Below, in pieces: positions 23,160 to 33,536 of a stretch of 64,000 nt of DNA (position 1 is the stretch's first letter; each line of letters begins with the position of its first letter). Below the pieces are notes generated by a model. It ran no database searches. It saw only the letters and a program-made list of their open reading frames with translations, and was not told the DNA's origin. Source of the stretch: Fennellomyces sp. T-0311 (lineage: Eukaryota; Mucoromycota; Mucoromycetes; Mucorales; Lichtheimiaceae); assembly GCA_025266875.1 (NCBI GenBank), contig JALLLT010000016.1:434001-498000 (forward strand), written 5' to 3'. Position numbers and translations under genes: made by a program.

Positions 23160-23789
23160 AGCCAATCAGTCACACTACCCTGCGCCCTTTTAGTTTTTTT
23201 TTCTTTACGTACCCAAGGTCATTATCCCCATGAGTCTTGTTGAAGCCCTGTTGCTAGTTTTTCAGTGAAAACCAAGCGACGATAAAATCAAAATCGAGTC
23301 TACCACGTTACACTGCGTAGTGATAATTCCGCTCCTGCCGTAAGCTTTATCAAAAGGGGCCACAGATCAGCAAACTTCGTCATTACCATGCAGTAGATGC
23401 ATAAATATATTTTGTAAATTGAATTTTTCGTCCATGCCGTAAATAATCGTGATATCAGGCTTAAAGATACATAATATAAGCTATCTTCTAGCAACTTGAA
23501 TGGCATACGTAAGTAGTCTTTGCATGACATTCGCCAATCATTGGTAGCTTCTGTACTACTATTAATAGAGCGAGTCCCGTTTGAATTCCATACTCACCTA
23601 AATTAAATACAGAACTTCTTGTGTTATGAGCACTCTTACCATGTGCAGACCTTTATTATATTAAGAAAAAACGTACATTTATATATACAATACCATGGGA
23701 TATGATCCCTTTTTTTTTACAGTACGTACTCCATTTGCTAGCAGCAATGGGTACCTTACAAGCAGTTGTGCATAATGCAACGCCCATGA
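23160..23789. other. intergenic, no gene seen
   Basis: AT-rich, with a poly-T run near 23709. Minus-strand short frames show no domain. I looked here specifically for an exon encoding a zinc cluster for the gene to the left and did not find one. Confidence 0.5.
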
Positions 23790-25062
23790 CTAAGGGGATA
23801 TGAGTGGACGTCGTTCGTCGTCGGAGCCTGACTCTGATCGTCGTTTGCAACATCCACATAACGCCTGCGTAGTACTTTTCCAAGCCTTGATGATCATGCG
23901 CTTCAGACCGTGTAAAATAGGTATCCGCACTTTGGACACTCTTTCGGCTCGTAGACGATGTTTACTGTCCATCACCGCATGCATGCATGTCTAAACGAAA
24001 GTCAGTGTCTTGTAAAGCAAGAACTGTTCGAGATACTCACCGCGACTACACCCAAAACAGCTATACCGGAACTTGCCGATATCATGAATGAAATGATTTC
24101 CTGATAGCGTACTGCATTCATGATCGGAGCGCCACTCAAGATCTGACCGGTCATAGTTCCAGGTATAGTAATCAGACCGACAATCGACATACGGTTGATC
24201 GTTGGCAACATAGCTAGCCGAACGGCGTCGATGGCTACTGATCTACCGGCCTCGAACCGCGTTGCGCCGTACGACAAGTATGTCTCAATGCGTCCTTGAT
24301 TCTTGGTGACCTCCGTTAAGCACGAATCCAAGCTGACTGCCATCGAACTGGCCGTAATGCCGAGCAAGAGGCCAATTGTTGGGATGAAAATCTGTGGCTC
24401 CCAGAAATCCTTCTCCTTCATCGCCCAACGTGTGCCGATAATGCCGATCAATAGCGTCGAGAAGGCCGTATTAACGAGCACTGCCATAAACTGCAAATGA
24501 AACTGAGCGAGCTTTGAAACACGGATATGTTCAAAAGTCATTTACATACCATCCCGTGCCATGTGCGCTCGGATTTATTATATACTGTTTCATAGGTACT
24601 CAATAGAATAAGCACAGCTACACACATGTGTTGTCATTGAGTACGACCTTATAGCGTGTGCACAGCTGCAACTGTCTTACTTGTCAGAAATGCCACGTAA
24701 TACGGATTCCGTGCTGCGAATACATCTTGCAGAATAAGACCCTACATTGCGAAATGCGGTGAGTTTTTTGGTACTTGGCCCTCGAAACGGCAAAGTATGG
24801 TACCATGATGGTAAGTTGGATTACGCATCGTAGGGAGCTTATGATGAGCGGGCCTTCCAGCTTTAGCCCCATCCAAGTAGATATGGCCACTGGTGTGTGG
24901 AGTCGCTTTATTACATTACTGCAAGATTTTGACAGGAGTGGGCAAGTATATACCGTTGACAAGAATGAAAGATGCTGCGACTGCAACATTTGTCCAGGTG
25001 AAGGTGGCGGTGATGCGCCCGCCGTCGCCTTCAAGCACTCCAATAATATCCGTCGAGTTCAT
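23790..25062 (-). CDS. UPF0014 family membrane protein (FetB / ALS3-like permease)
   Basis: Six exons: 25062-24954, 24889-24804, 24741-24681, 24617-24550, 24490-24041, 23990-23790 (324 aa). Family marks in order: ISTWMGLKLEGPLIISSLRC with VIQLTIMGLILQDVFAARNP, then LLLGITASSMAVSLDSCL, YLSYGATRFEAG, RLAMLPTINRMSIVGLITIP, GTMTGQILSGAPIMNAVRYQ. About seven hydrophobic segments are visible. The last ~65 residues are basic and cysteine-containing (ALCGCCKRR) and end in a serine/acid tail. In bacteria FetB pairs with the ATPase FetA to export iron; in plants ALS3/STAR2 gives aluminium tolerance. No ATPase partner lies in the window. Fungal function is unknown to me. Confidence 0.92.
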
Positions 25063-25142
25063 AAATGCTGGTTGTCTCTCAAAATAATACACTTGCCGTC
25101 CTTTTATATATGATTATTATCCGATCCGACCGCGTTTCATGT

Positions 25143-25424
25143 TTACTCCGTGTGTGAAACATGGGAGCGCTTTGCGTGTCGCTTGGCTTGGTTCAGTTGC
25201 ACTGCGCGGACGAACGGCAATGCCTGTACCGCATGTATAATTCTGGACGCGTCGCAATCGTCCTCGCATTCGTAGAGGTGCCAATCGTCGAGCTGTCCTA
25301 CAGGTTCCACATGCCTCAGAGTAATCGTTTTGTCATCCACAGTCAGAGTGATGTCATTGGAACGCAGAGTTTTCAATAAAAACTTATGGGGTAATGTCAT
25401 CGATATGTACAACAAACAATCCAT
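25143..25424 (-). CDS. small hypothetical protein, 93 aa
   Basis: Single-exon frame with ATG at 25424 (a second ATG, at 25400, would give MTLPHKFLLKTLRSND). It is evenly mixed in composition, contains a short acidic/Cys patch (YECEDDCDASR) and ends in a basic tail. The segment KFLLKTLRSNDITLTVDDKT faintly recalls the first strand of an Sm fold, but the second Sm motif is missing, so I do not assign it. It lies 80 bp upstream of the UPF0014 start on the same strand. It might be an upstream exon or leader, or chance. Confidence 0.35.
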   Translation of the reverse strand: MDCLLYISMTLPHKFLLKTLRSNDITLTVDDKTITLRHVEPVGQLDDWHLYECEDDCDASRIIHAVQALPFVRAVQLNQAKRHAKRSHVSHTE

Positions 25425-25691
25425 TTCTACCCCGCCTACACGAGAGATTTATGCGCTAGATAATCCGTCTCCCTTCTATCTCAACTGCCCTCAGACTACA
25501 TACAACCTCCGTTCATCATGATGCGCCACCGTCGTGGATGTCTGCCAAGGCCTAGAGGTGTCAATGCTGAGTATATTGCGCGGTGGCACACTCGCGGTCT
25601 TTCGGGTTACCTTTTTCACAGTGGCCTTGGACAATTCAGGAAGCCTCCTTGGCTCCTCCTCTATTTGTACCGATAACCGCGAAGGTGGGTC

Positions 25692-27341
25692 CTAGATCAC
25701 CCGTTGTTTTAATCGCAACTCGATTACTGTTTGTGCAAGCCACGGTACCATCATAAACTGACATAAATCCTGCGGTAAATATTCTCCGTGCTGCGCAAAC
25801 CACTGGCTTCGTTCCTGTAGCTCGTCTGCGACACGCCACCAGGTGAGTAACCTGTTCTCCATTGGATACACCCCGTCCCCCTACCATTGTACGAGTCTTC
25901 AAACGACTTTAGTAGCTCTTGGTAGAGCTCGTCCTGTTTCTCCATCGCCTTCCGCCGTCTCTCGATCTCCAGTACTAGATGACTATATGAGGCTGCGTAG
26001 ACTTGGTACCTAGTAGGACGGTTAAAGAAGGAGGTACTAAGTATGATGAGAATTACCAGTCGGCGAGTGACATGAGTTCTTTGAAGTAGGCGCCCAGATT
26101 CTGCTCGTGAGCTTTCATTTCTCCCTAATCCGCATGAGTCACCCACTTGCAATAAGTCCATCCATCACATACTTCTGCGCTAATCATCTTCTCACATATA
26201 ATATCTGCTTGTCCACCCGGCGTGCTGAACTTTTCCAGTTGCAGGAGCACTTTTAGCAGCTCCTCCTGGACAGACGAGTACACCTGCATCCGCACACGAA
26301 TCTCTTCGCTGTTTTTGGATGATCAGCTACCCACTCGCCGACAATCGATAATACTTACGTGATAGACTCTACGAAATCCAACGACTCCTCCAGCTCTTCC
26401 AAGATGATCGGTAACTGGTCGTGATCTCTCTGTAGCACTGCGATTTTTTTTTTACCACAGGTCAAATCAATGCTATCCAGAGCGCTCTCCAACTCACCAG
26501 AAATGTCCAACTGAGCATCCGGATCGGACTGGCACAGGCTAAGTTGTATAAGCAAATGCCGTCTCGCAAGAAACGTGGTCTTACCGAGTTGCCTCGCCTA
26601 GTTGATCATAGTGATTGGTCAGGCTTGTCAGGATTTCGGCCATTTTAGTGGTAATACTCTCGCGGATCTGTGTCTTTTCAGTCGAAAACGATGATGCTGA
26701 TTCGTCTAACGAGATGGTCAGAGCCGCTTCTTGCAAGGAAGCGAGCTCGGAGATGGTGTTTGATAGGGTTTTCGCCGTAGACATCAGCGACGAGCATAGG
26801 TTCTATCGACGGTGGTCAGTATCCCACAGCCACGAATGCACGCTGATATGCACCTCAATCTCACTAATCTCATCGTCGGCCTGCTTTCGAAGCTCAAGCA
26901 CCGAATGGTGGTCGATATAGTCAAACAGCGTGGTCTGCTTCCGCTGCTCGTTGTTGAACTTTAAAATGCCCTCGTCGATATTGCAGTTCTCCAGAACGCG
27001 GAATATGTTCTGTAGATCCAAAGTCACCTTGCCAAATGTCTCTTCTCGATCCTACAACAAGGTCAATTCTTTTTCTTTCCTTCCAGCAGTGCGGCGATTA
27101 CTTTTATGCAGCTTCGGACTTCCTCAATCTTGACCGAGAGAAATTCGCGTATGCGCTCCAATGTGCTCAGTTGTATTAAAATGTGGTTCCGCACAAACAA
27201 AATCTTGGGCCATGTGCGCTCGATAATCTCGGAATGGTGATCAGATTCATTGCTCAGTTGGTTAGCTTGGGCGCATATAGCCTGGCCTCTGGATAGGGCC
27301 TTTTTGGCGAAAAGCAACAACTCGATGAGTTCCTGTTCCAT
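25692..27341 (-). CDS. ATG17: autophagy scaffold protein Atg17
   Basis: Scaffold of the fungal Atg1 kinase complex at the pre-autophagosomal site. Eight exons: 27341-27102, 27051-26854, 26802-26585, 26538-26359, 26308-26173, 26124-26057, 26009-25885, 25825-25692 (432 aa); all introns GT-AG, 46-59 nt, phases consistent. The N-terminus has LLLFAKKALSRGQAICAQAN, matching the Atg17 start. Mid-protein IFRVLENCNIDEGILK and FDYIDHHSVLELRKQADDE correspond to the compressed helical core. The C-terminus has YSHLVLEIERRRKAMEKQDE and FAQHGEYLPQDLC, typical for the family. The whole protein is predicted helical. It starts 81 bp from the 3' end of the secreted-protein gene on the same strand. Confidence 0.92.
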
Positions 27342-27422
27342 AGCCAAGAAAGCTGACCAAATAAGAAAACGTGCGCAATGCAAATCAAACCCGGCTGGCA
27401 TCAGGTTTGAGCACATGACACT

Positions 27423-27926
27423 TTATTTATAAAGCTTGACGTGTAGCGGGCTCGACGTGATACACCCATTGGGACTATGTTTGCAGCACTCGGCGAATGC
27501 GTATTCACAGACCCGCGACCCTCTATTGCTCAATTTAGCCTCTCCGCGTACGTGTATATGCGGGCCCTCTTACCCGTCGGCATCGCAGAACGCAGCACAC
27601 TCCTGGTCGTTGTCGCGGCACAAGGGTGCGTTGCTCAGCATACCGCACCGGACGGGTATATCCGTTTGGTCGTGCGCAAACGCCATACAGGATAGTGTTG
27701 CCTCGCCGCACGCTTCGTCGTGATGAAAGTTATGCAGCTCTGCCCGTCGATCCGACGACTCGTTGTCCTGCTTCGGTTGCTGCTCTTGTTGATGCATGGC
27801 CCTTACAACAGTCGGCTCTTCCTTGGCGGAATGCATCTGATATCGATGCTTCCTCAAATTAACAGCCCCCGATACGCAGATCCACGCGCAAATCAGCACG
27901 ATGAAGGTGAAGATGCAACGTAGCAT
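27423..27926 (-). CDS. small secreted cysteine-rich protein (10 Cys), unknown family
   Basis: Two exons, 27926-27574 and 27522-27423, joined by a 51-nt GT-AG intron (150 aa). The first ~20 residues, MLRCIFTFIVLICAWICVSG, are a clear signal peptide. A hydrophilic, Gln/Glu/His-rich propeptide-like stretch follows, then a cysteine-rich half with ten cysteines: AC, SC, RC, LC, EC, FC, VC, ECC and GC, including DNDQECAAFCDADGGSRVCE and AECCKHSPNGC. The splice is well supported because the second exon continues the cysteine pattern. I do not recognise the fold; the spacing does not fit Kazal, hydrophobin, CFEM or a knottin that I know. An extracellular role is inferred from the signal peptide only. 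No toxin or effector function is claimed. Confidence 0.72.
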
Positions 27927-28270
27927 TGTTTCGAGCGAAAAGAAAAAAAAGATGCAAAACAGAGTTATGTGCAAGAGGATGGTATTTGCGTGACAGTGTG
28001 CATAACCCATGCAACGACCAAGACCCTTAGCCAATGCAAATCTCCCGCAGCGGGTAACGCTTGATTCACCGTTCAATGGCTGCAATACGCGCTTGTCTTT
28101 TTCCGCCGATATCATCTTTTCGAATGTGCGTCCATGCCAGGACTATGTATCGCGTGTCGAGTTATGCCACTGCTTCCGATTGGCAATGGTAGATCGTCTA
28201 TAAACGTCCAACAGACTACAGCCACCAGTACATATGCCAGTTTGCCATATTTGCATTGTCTGACCACATA

Positions 28271-28666
28271 ATGACTATGCTTCACATAGCGCCTTCCGCG
28301 AACAATGCCACTCTTGAACCACTGGTTCAAGTAGCCAATGAAGTGGTTGTGGGATTTGACACAGAATAGATATACATTTATGGCCCATACAAGTTCCGCC
28401 CCGCGTCGCTGATCCAGATTGCATACGATGAAAAGGTTCTCCTTCTGCGGTTCACAAGTTTCAATGATTCACCTTACTCAATCCTCGCACTGCTCGAGAG
28501 CGAACAAGTCGTGAAAGTTGGCGTCAACATCAAGAACGATTTCAACCATCTCAAAGCCAGTTATCCACATTTTTCCGAAGGTTTCGTTGCTTTATTTTTA
28601 CATGGTTATCGAGCCAGCCTTTTTTTTGTTTGGCTTGGCACGAAAGGGTCCGTTGGCGCCTTTTGA
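28271..28666 (+). pseudogene. truncated 3'-5' exonuclease (DEDD family) fragment
   Basis: A frame from the ATG at 28271 reads NEVVVGFDTE, the Exo I motif of DEDD nucleases, then meets an in-frame TAG at 28367-28369. The same frame continues with FRPASLIQIAYDEKVLLL and VVKVGVNIKNDFNHLKASYP, the Exo II region, and ends at 28666 in unrelated sequence. No GT-AG intron explains the stop, and the Exo III motif is missing. It resembles WRN-type exonuclease-domain proteins and is most likely a broken copy. Confidence 0.7.
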
Positions 28667-29125
28667 TCTCAATGGCCATATTACCATAGGTAAACTCAGT
28701 GCTTGTATTCCTTTTTTATTAGGCACCAATTTCTGTGCCTCAAAAATCCCGCGTATTAGTGTTAACCGCTGCAGGAGGTAGGGGGTTCAGGTGAAGAGGG
28801 GCACAACTGATGACCACAAACATTACTGTGTTTGGGGACTGTGCGAGTACATAAAATTCTGCTAACTCGCAGTAAATTTATTCTCTCTTTCGCTCCTATT
28901 TCTCATTTTCACTCTTATCGGTAAGTCCAAGCATTTGAATGTACCAAAGTAATAATTTGCTTCTCTTAGATTGCAGGTTACTCTTTGTGAAAGTAGTGAT
29001 AGCGTGTAAGTTCGTCACTTAATCATAGGCACTGAAGAAAGTTCATAAGTAAGATCTTGAATCGTCCAGCAACAACACTTTTGTAATACTTTTGATTCAG
29101 ATATTCCCTTTTCTATTGGGATATC

Positions 29126-29440
29126 ATGGTAAGCACTGACAGAGTATTTTCGACCTCCATACTAACACATTTACCTGCTGTAGGACACGCGTCGCTTTCA
29201 TCCATTGGTTGACATTATCAGTCAGAGAAGCGCCGGGGCACTTCTTTGGTTGACGGTGCCAATACAGTTATGTAATGATTGGAACAGTGAGTCTTATAGT
29301 ATCAACTGGTCAAACGCACTACAAACACAGTGCGATGATCGTCAGTGGCTGGTTCAGTGAAATAACACTGCTCCCAACGCTGCTCTCTTTTGACACGTAC
29401 TCAGGTCCCTTGTACGGTTGATCTCATATGACTTCTCCTT
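29126..29440 (+). other. possible small gene remnant
   Basis: ATG directly followed by a GTAAGC donor (29126), an acceptor CTGTAG near 29184, and an exon reading DTRRFHPLVDIISQRSAGA then LLWLTVPIQLCNDWN. A hydrophobic continuation (MIVSGWFSEITLLPTLLSF) lies past a GTGAGT...ACACAG interval but in a phase that does not join. It could be a decayed small membrane protein; identity unknown. Confidence 0.25.
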
Positions 29441-29519
29441 CCCGGAAAGGTGATTTCTTTGGTGCTCTCTGCTTTACTTTTGAATTATAAAAGATAATTC
29501 CTTATTTGGGTGCTGGGTC

Positions 29520-29985
29520 CTCTGAGTGTGTAAGACATGCCTTAATGACTTCGTTATTATTAAAACGAAATCAGTGGTGATGGCCTTGCTAACGTCGGCT
29601 TCGTTTTCAAAATAGAGTTCAAGGATGGCACCGGGGCCTTCATTAGCAGGTTTTGCCCGTAGTTCTGATGATCCTGGCGGGCAACAATTGACAGTAGACG
29701 TTTCATGTTTTCGAAGCGGCTGCTAAGGTCAAGGGTTACACTTTGACATGATGCGGGGAACCACCGACCATTGGAAGGCTGGTGTGAACAATATGAGTTG
29801 TGCGATTTGGATCTTTTTCATCCTGTATAAGAAGCGTCTCCGATTCGGTGTGCACCAAAGACTGTCGTGCTTTCTGGCTGACTCTTGTATGCTGGAGTCT
29901 GAGAGAAGCGAGAGGTATGCGTCGTGGACCTTGGCCGGGGTCGTGGCGGGAATCGGAAAGCGCCAGATCACGTGCATAATTCTAC
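29520..29985 (-). pseudogene. possible retroelement ORF fragment
   Basis: On the minus strand one frame reads ILELYFENEADVSKAITTDF (around 29560-29640), which recalls ORF1/gag-like proteins of Mucoromycota retroelements. Upstream (29977-29729) are further open frames in shifted phase (HVIWRFPIPATTPAKVHDAY). No reverse transcriptase is visible. Call is weak and rests on general resemblance. Confidence 0.25.
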
Positions 29986-30049
29986 AAACCTATGTCAGCT
30001 CCAATGTCAACAGCAAAACCCGTCATGTCAAAACGAGCCTGTTGTAACG

Positions 30050-30962
30050 ATCGCCGCAACTCAATTGTCGTGAAAGGCTGCGAGAATCCTGAAGCATGGA
30101 TAACGCCACACTTCCCTAACTTGCGCTATGAGCACATCGTGTCTCCCAAGAATCGGTTAGTCAAATAAAGATAGTTAATTCTGCTAATTCACCTACATTT
30201 ATTGTAGATCATTGGCATTCATTCAGTTCCGCACGATCAAGGATCCGAACGGCTTCTTCGAAAGTCAAAAAAGACAAAGCTCAATGGAGTCTCGGTTGAA
30301 CGATCAACACCTACACAAGATGGTTCACTAAAACGGCAGCGCACGCATTCCGTCACTTCGACCACTGCCTCCACAACACGGCCCATACTCAGCACTCTGG
30401 ATAACTTGATATTATCAATGCAGTAAGTAATAAGTATATAGCTACCTGATCTATTGTTGATACACTACTATATAGACCGAGCAAGAATATGCTCGGTTGC
30501 AAACAGAGTACGAGGCTTTTTAAGGCACATGTCAGTGAGGTGATGCAAGAGCTCGGACCAACATTACCAAGTGGTGTTAAGCCATCGAAAAATACCATTA
30601 TACAATACATGAAAGAGCTTAATGCAATCGTACGGAACCAGGATGGCATAACAACAGAACAAAATGACGCGATCGAGGACTTTGCGGCCAATGCCGCCAA
30701 TACAGTGGACCCCCGCTTTTTGCATAGGCAGATTTTTTTGAGGAAGCTGTGCAAAAGGCGAGATAGTCACACAACAAGAAATATAATAGCCATTTGCCTA
30801 TATCAGCCAATAAAATTCGGCAGATAGTTAATAACACTTGTATAGAAAAATTCTAGGAAGGCAAAAGCTTCGATGCGAATCCGGCTGAGGAAACAGACAT
30901 ATGCTATAACGCGCTTTCCGATGATGAATTGTCAGTGCATCACTTGAAGAGGAGGAACTTGT
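30050..30962 (+). pseudogene. decayed multi-exon gene, RRM-like motif and coiled coil, disrupted
   Basis: Pieces in order on the plus strand: NPEAWITPHFPNLRYEHIVS before a GTTAGT...TTGTAG intron (to ~30208), then SLAFIQFRTIKDPNGFFES (the KNRSLAFIQF part looks like an RRM RNP1), a Ser/Thr-rich linker, an intron from 30423, TEQEYARLQTEYEAF, and KAHVSEVMQELGPTLPSGVK ... AIEDFAANAAN. Joining EAF to KAHV needs one T fewer in the T run at 30517-30521. After the inserted sequence from 30701 the coding sense resumes with SFDANPAEETDICYNALSDD and ends by ~30962. It appears to be one gene broken by a frameshift and an insertion. Function not recognised. Confidence 0.5.
30701..30855. mobile_element. TIR-bearing insertion of the CAGTG(A/G)ACCCCCGC family, one end only
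   Basis: TACAGTGGACCCCCGCTTTTT at 30701-30721 matches the left end at 786-806 with one difference. No matching inverted right end was found nearby, so the right border (~30855) is only where coding sense seems to resume. The insertion breaks the surrounding decayed gene. Confidence 0.55.
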
Positions 30963-31499
30963 AAATGTATCTACAGAAAAGTGCTATATCTCAGCAGCAA
31001 GTCGATGTTGTTTCTCCTATTCCGAAGTATACATATCGACAAAAAGCTGAAAAGATATAAGACGTATTCAGCTTCTTAAGTGGATTGGAGTAAAAGAAAT
31101 CAAGAGTTGCGATGACTACCGCAAAAAGAGTCATACGAATCAATCTGCACTGACCTCTTTATATAATAAAAATTTGTACTTTCTTAGTAAATGAAATACA
31201 GACGCCGGTTCTAATCTCACCCTTGTTTCATCTCCTTCGTTCCTTTCACCTCAATCTTCAACGCCTCGAAGCAATCTACGAATCTATGTATATATCTTGC
31301 TTAACCAAATCTGCGAGCCCTGTTCTTATATTTTACCTGTCCATAGATTCCTGGCCAAGTTCAAAAGAAACTTCTTGATCTTCCACCTGCACGTCCATTA
31401 TCTCCTCCAAAGCTACGACTCTTCGTTGTCCTGGCTGTCGCTCCAGCCCTATGTTCAGAATCCTATTCACCTATGGTTTGAAACAATACTTAATCACCG

Positions 31500-33536
31500 A
31501 GCTATATTTCATCCATCTATTATGTACCAAGAACATATGTTTGCATATACATCCACGTTCCTGCTGGTCAGAACAGGTACAAGAAGAAAGGCAGTTCGCA
31601 TCGACATCCACAAAGACATCGTACGCCAAATCTTCAGTGGTGAAGGAGGCAATCTTGAGGACGTCGACTTATTGCTCAAGGAACTTGGCCGCGGCCTCTT
31701 CATCTAATGACGAAAGGGTCAGGGATGCAAATACAAACAAGAAGCTAGCTCACCGTCTAGATCTTTTACGATCTGCAGTCTTCGCCTTTCAGCTTTGTTC
31801 ATTGTACGCCGCTGAAAGTGGTTGGCTATACGCAGATGGTCTTGTATGATGTCGGGAAGGATCTGATTCCATAAGAGTTACATCAACACGTCAACTCTCT
31901 GTCTGCGCAGACCTGACATATACATCTCCTTCAAATGGCGGTGCCAGGCCTCGACGTAGTTGTCCGTGTTGATGTGGTGGTGGCCCTATTTGGATGTGAG
32001 TAACATTTAACATTCAATATATAAACTAAAGCTTACACTACGCCAGGCAGCACTCGATTTCTCGCGTTTGTCGTGTTATTCGCGCTCATAGCAGAGGTAC
32101 AAGTTTGCACTTTCCCGCTCATCATTGTTGTCGATCCACCACCAATTGAACTCGTCATGCACGATGTCAAAGTCAGCGGGGGTCTCGGCTTTCGTCATGT
32201 TCATCAGCAACGTAAGAGCATCTTCACGCATCTTCTTCTTCTCAGACTTGGCCTTGTTTAGAGAGATTGGCTTGGCGAGCAGCTTGGTAAGAATATTCTT
32301 CTTCCATGCCTTCAAGGTATGCCAGTGATAGATAAATACCCTGACGTTATTGTTGTATGTCGAGCTATCGTCACTTGCAGCATTATATGCTGTGTTAATA
32401 GCAACAAATCTCTGTAACAGAGTCGTCGACCATGACACGTTCCAGGACGAAACCATGCTGATCCAACCAGAACTTGATCCGATATTGATCTTGACTGGTT
32501 GTGATCATCCACGCCAGTGGTTTGCCCTTTCTAGTTGTACTCCATCTCGACACAATTGTATAGAAATAACAATTCTTGCTGTTCGCGTCGACACACGTTT
32601 TATGAGTTGATTCGAGGCTGCTGACATGGCCATTGTTTTTCGACACCTTAATAAAATGTAAGTTTGTATCTGAAAAGTATTCAAACTTTTTACATAGATA
32701 CCTCCAACTGCCAGTCAGACATGAACGCGACAAAGAACATTCCTTGTTCGTGCATTTCAAGATTTTTTGCCATGAAATGGCCACTTTCCTGGCGCACTTT
32801 TTCACCCCATTTTTCAAGGCTGGCCTCCATGGAAGGTCCAAAAAGGATTGTCCTTGAAGATGCTTTTTCATCGCACGGTAAACATGGTCGTAGTTTACTT
32901 GGATTGCGAGGGGTATGCTGCTATAGTGTTCAGTATCCAAAATCCTGGTAAGGACTTCTTTATTGAGATGAAGCATATGTTTAATGTTTCTCCAGGTAAG
33001 ATTCTTTTCCACTTTCTCTTGGATGAACATTGTCACAGAGCGAGGGAATGTACCAGAGATGATATCTTGGTTGCTGCCAGGGACATGACCCGTGTGCTCA
33101 CGATAGTAATCGATGTTTATCATATCCTTGTCACGACATTCCATTGTCATAAAGTCAACGAAACGCGCTTGGAAATTGCAGTACATTGAGTTGTTTCCTC
33201 TAGGGTTACCTGCATGTTTGCAAACATATTGCTATACAAGCAAGTTATCTTACGGTTAAATAAATGTATTAAGTGATGGGTTCATTATTTTACTTTATTA
33301 AAGATATGCCTGGGCATTCCTCTCGACCTTTTAGTAGATGGCTCCTCGTTTTTCACACGGCGGTGGTTGCGTGACTTCGTTCTGTTTAAGAACTTGACGC
33401 TATAATGCGTTTCTTGAAGTTGGATCCACTGACGATAAAGTGATCGTGTAACTTTAAGTTGGATCCGGATGTTATCCACAGGTCTTAGAGAAGGCTGATT
33501 GATAATGGTGGTAGTGAGAAAGTTTTCAATCGTCAT
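31500..33536 (-). mobile_element. degenerate MULE-type transposase with SWIM zinc finger
   Basis: Read on the minus strand. An N-terminal DNA-binding-like segment (WIQLQETHYSVKFLNRTKSR) lies at ~33530-33290. The main frame 33186-32395 contains HTGHVPGSNQDI, NLTWRNIKHMLHL and the transposase core CYFYTIVSRW ... GKPLAWMITTSQDQ ... RVMVDDSVTEI. There a one-base shift (~32410) moves to AINTAYNAASD and VRVFIYHWHTLKAWKKNIL. Then INTDNYVEAWHRHLKEMYMS (~31980-31920), and after a possible intron EEAAAKFLEQ, an in-frame TAA (31669-31671), and a CxC...CxCxH SWIM finger (CTCSDQQERGCICKHMF). Frameshift plus stop make it inactive. I could not locate its terminal inverted repeats. Confidence 0.85.

Noticed and set aside
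28518..28781. 87-codon ORF overlapping the exonuclease fragment
   Set aside because: It is a shifted-frame shadow of the fragment and of downstream non-coding sequence.
32395..33186. MULE frame taken as an intact host gene
   Set aside because: The sense continues in another frame and passes a stop; it is a broken transposase.
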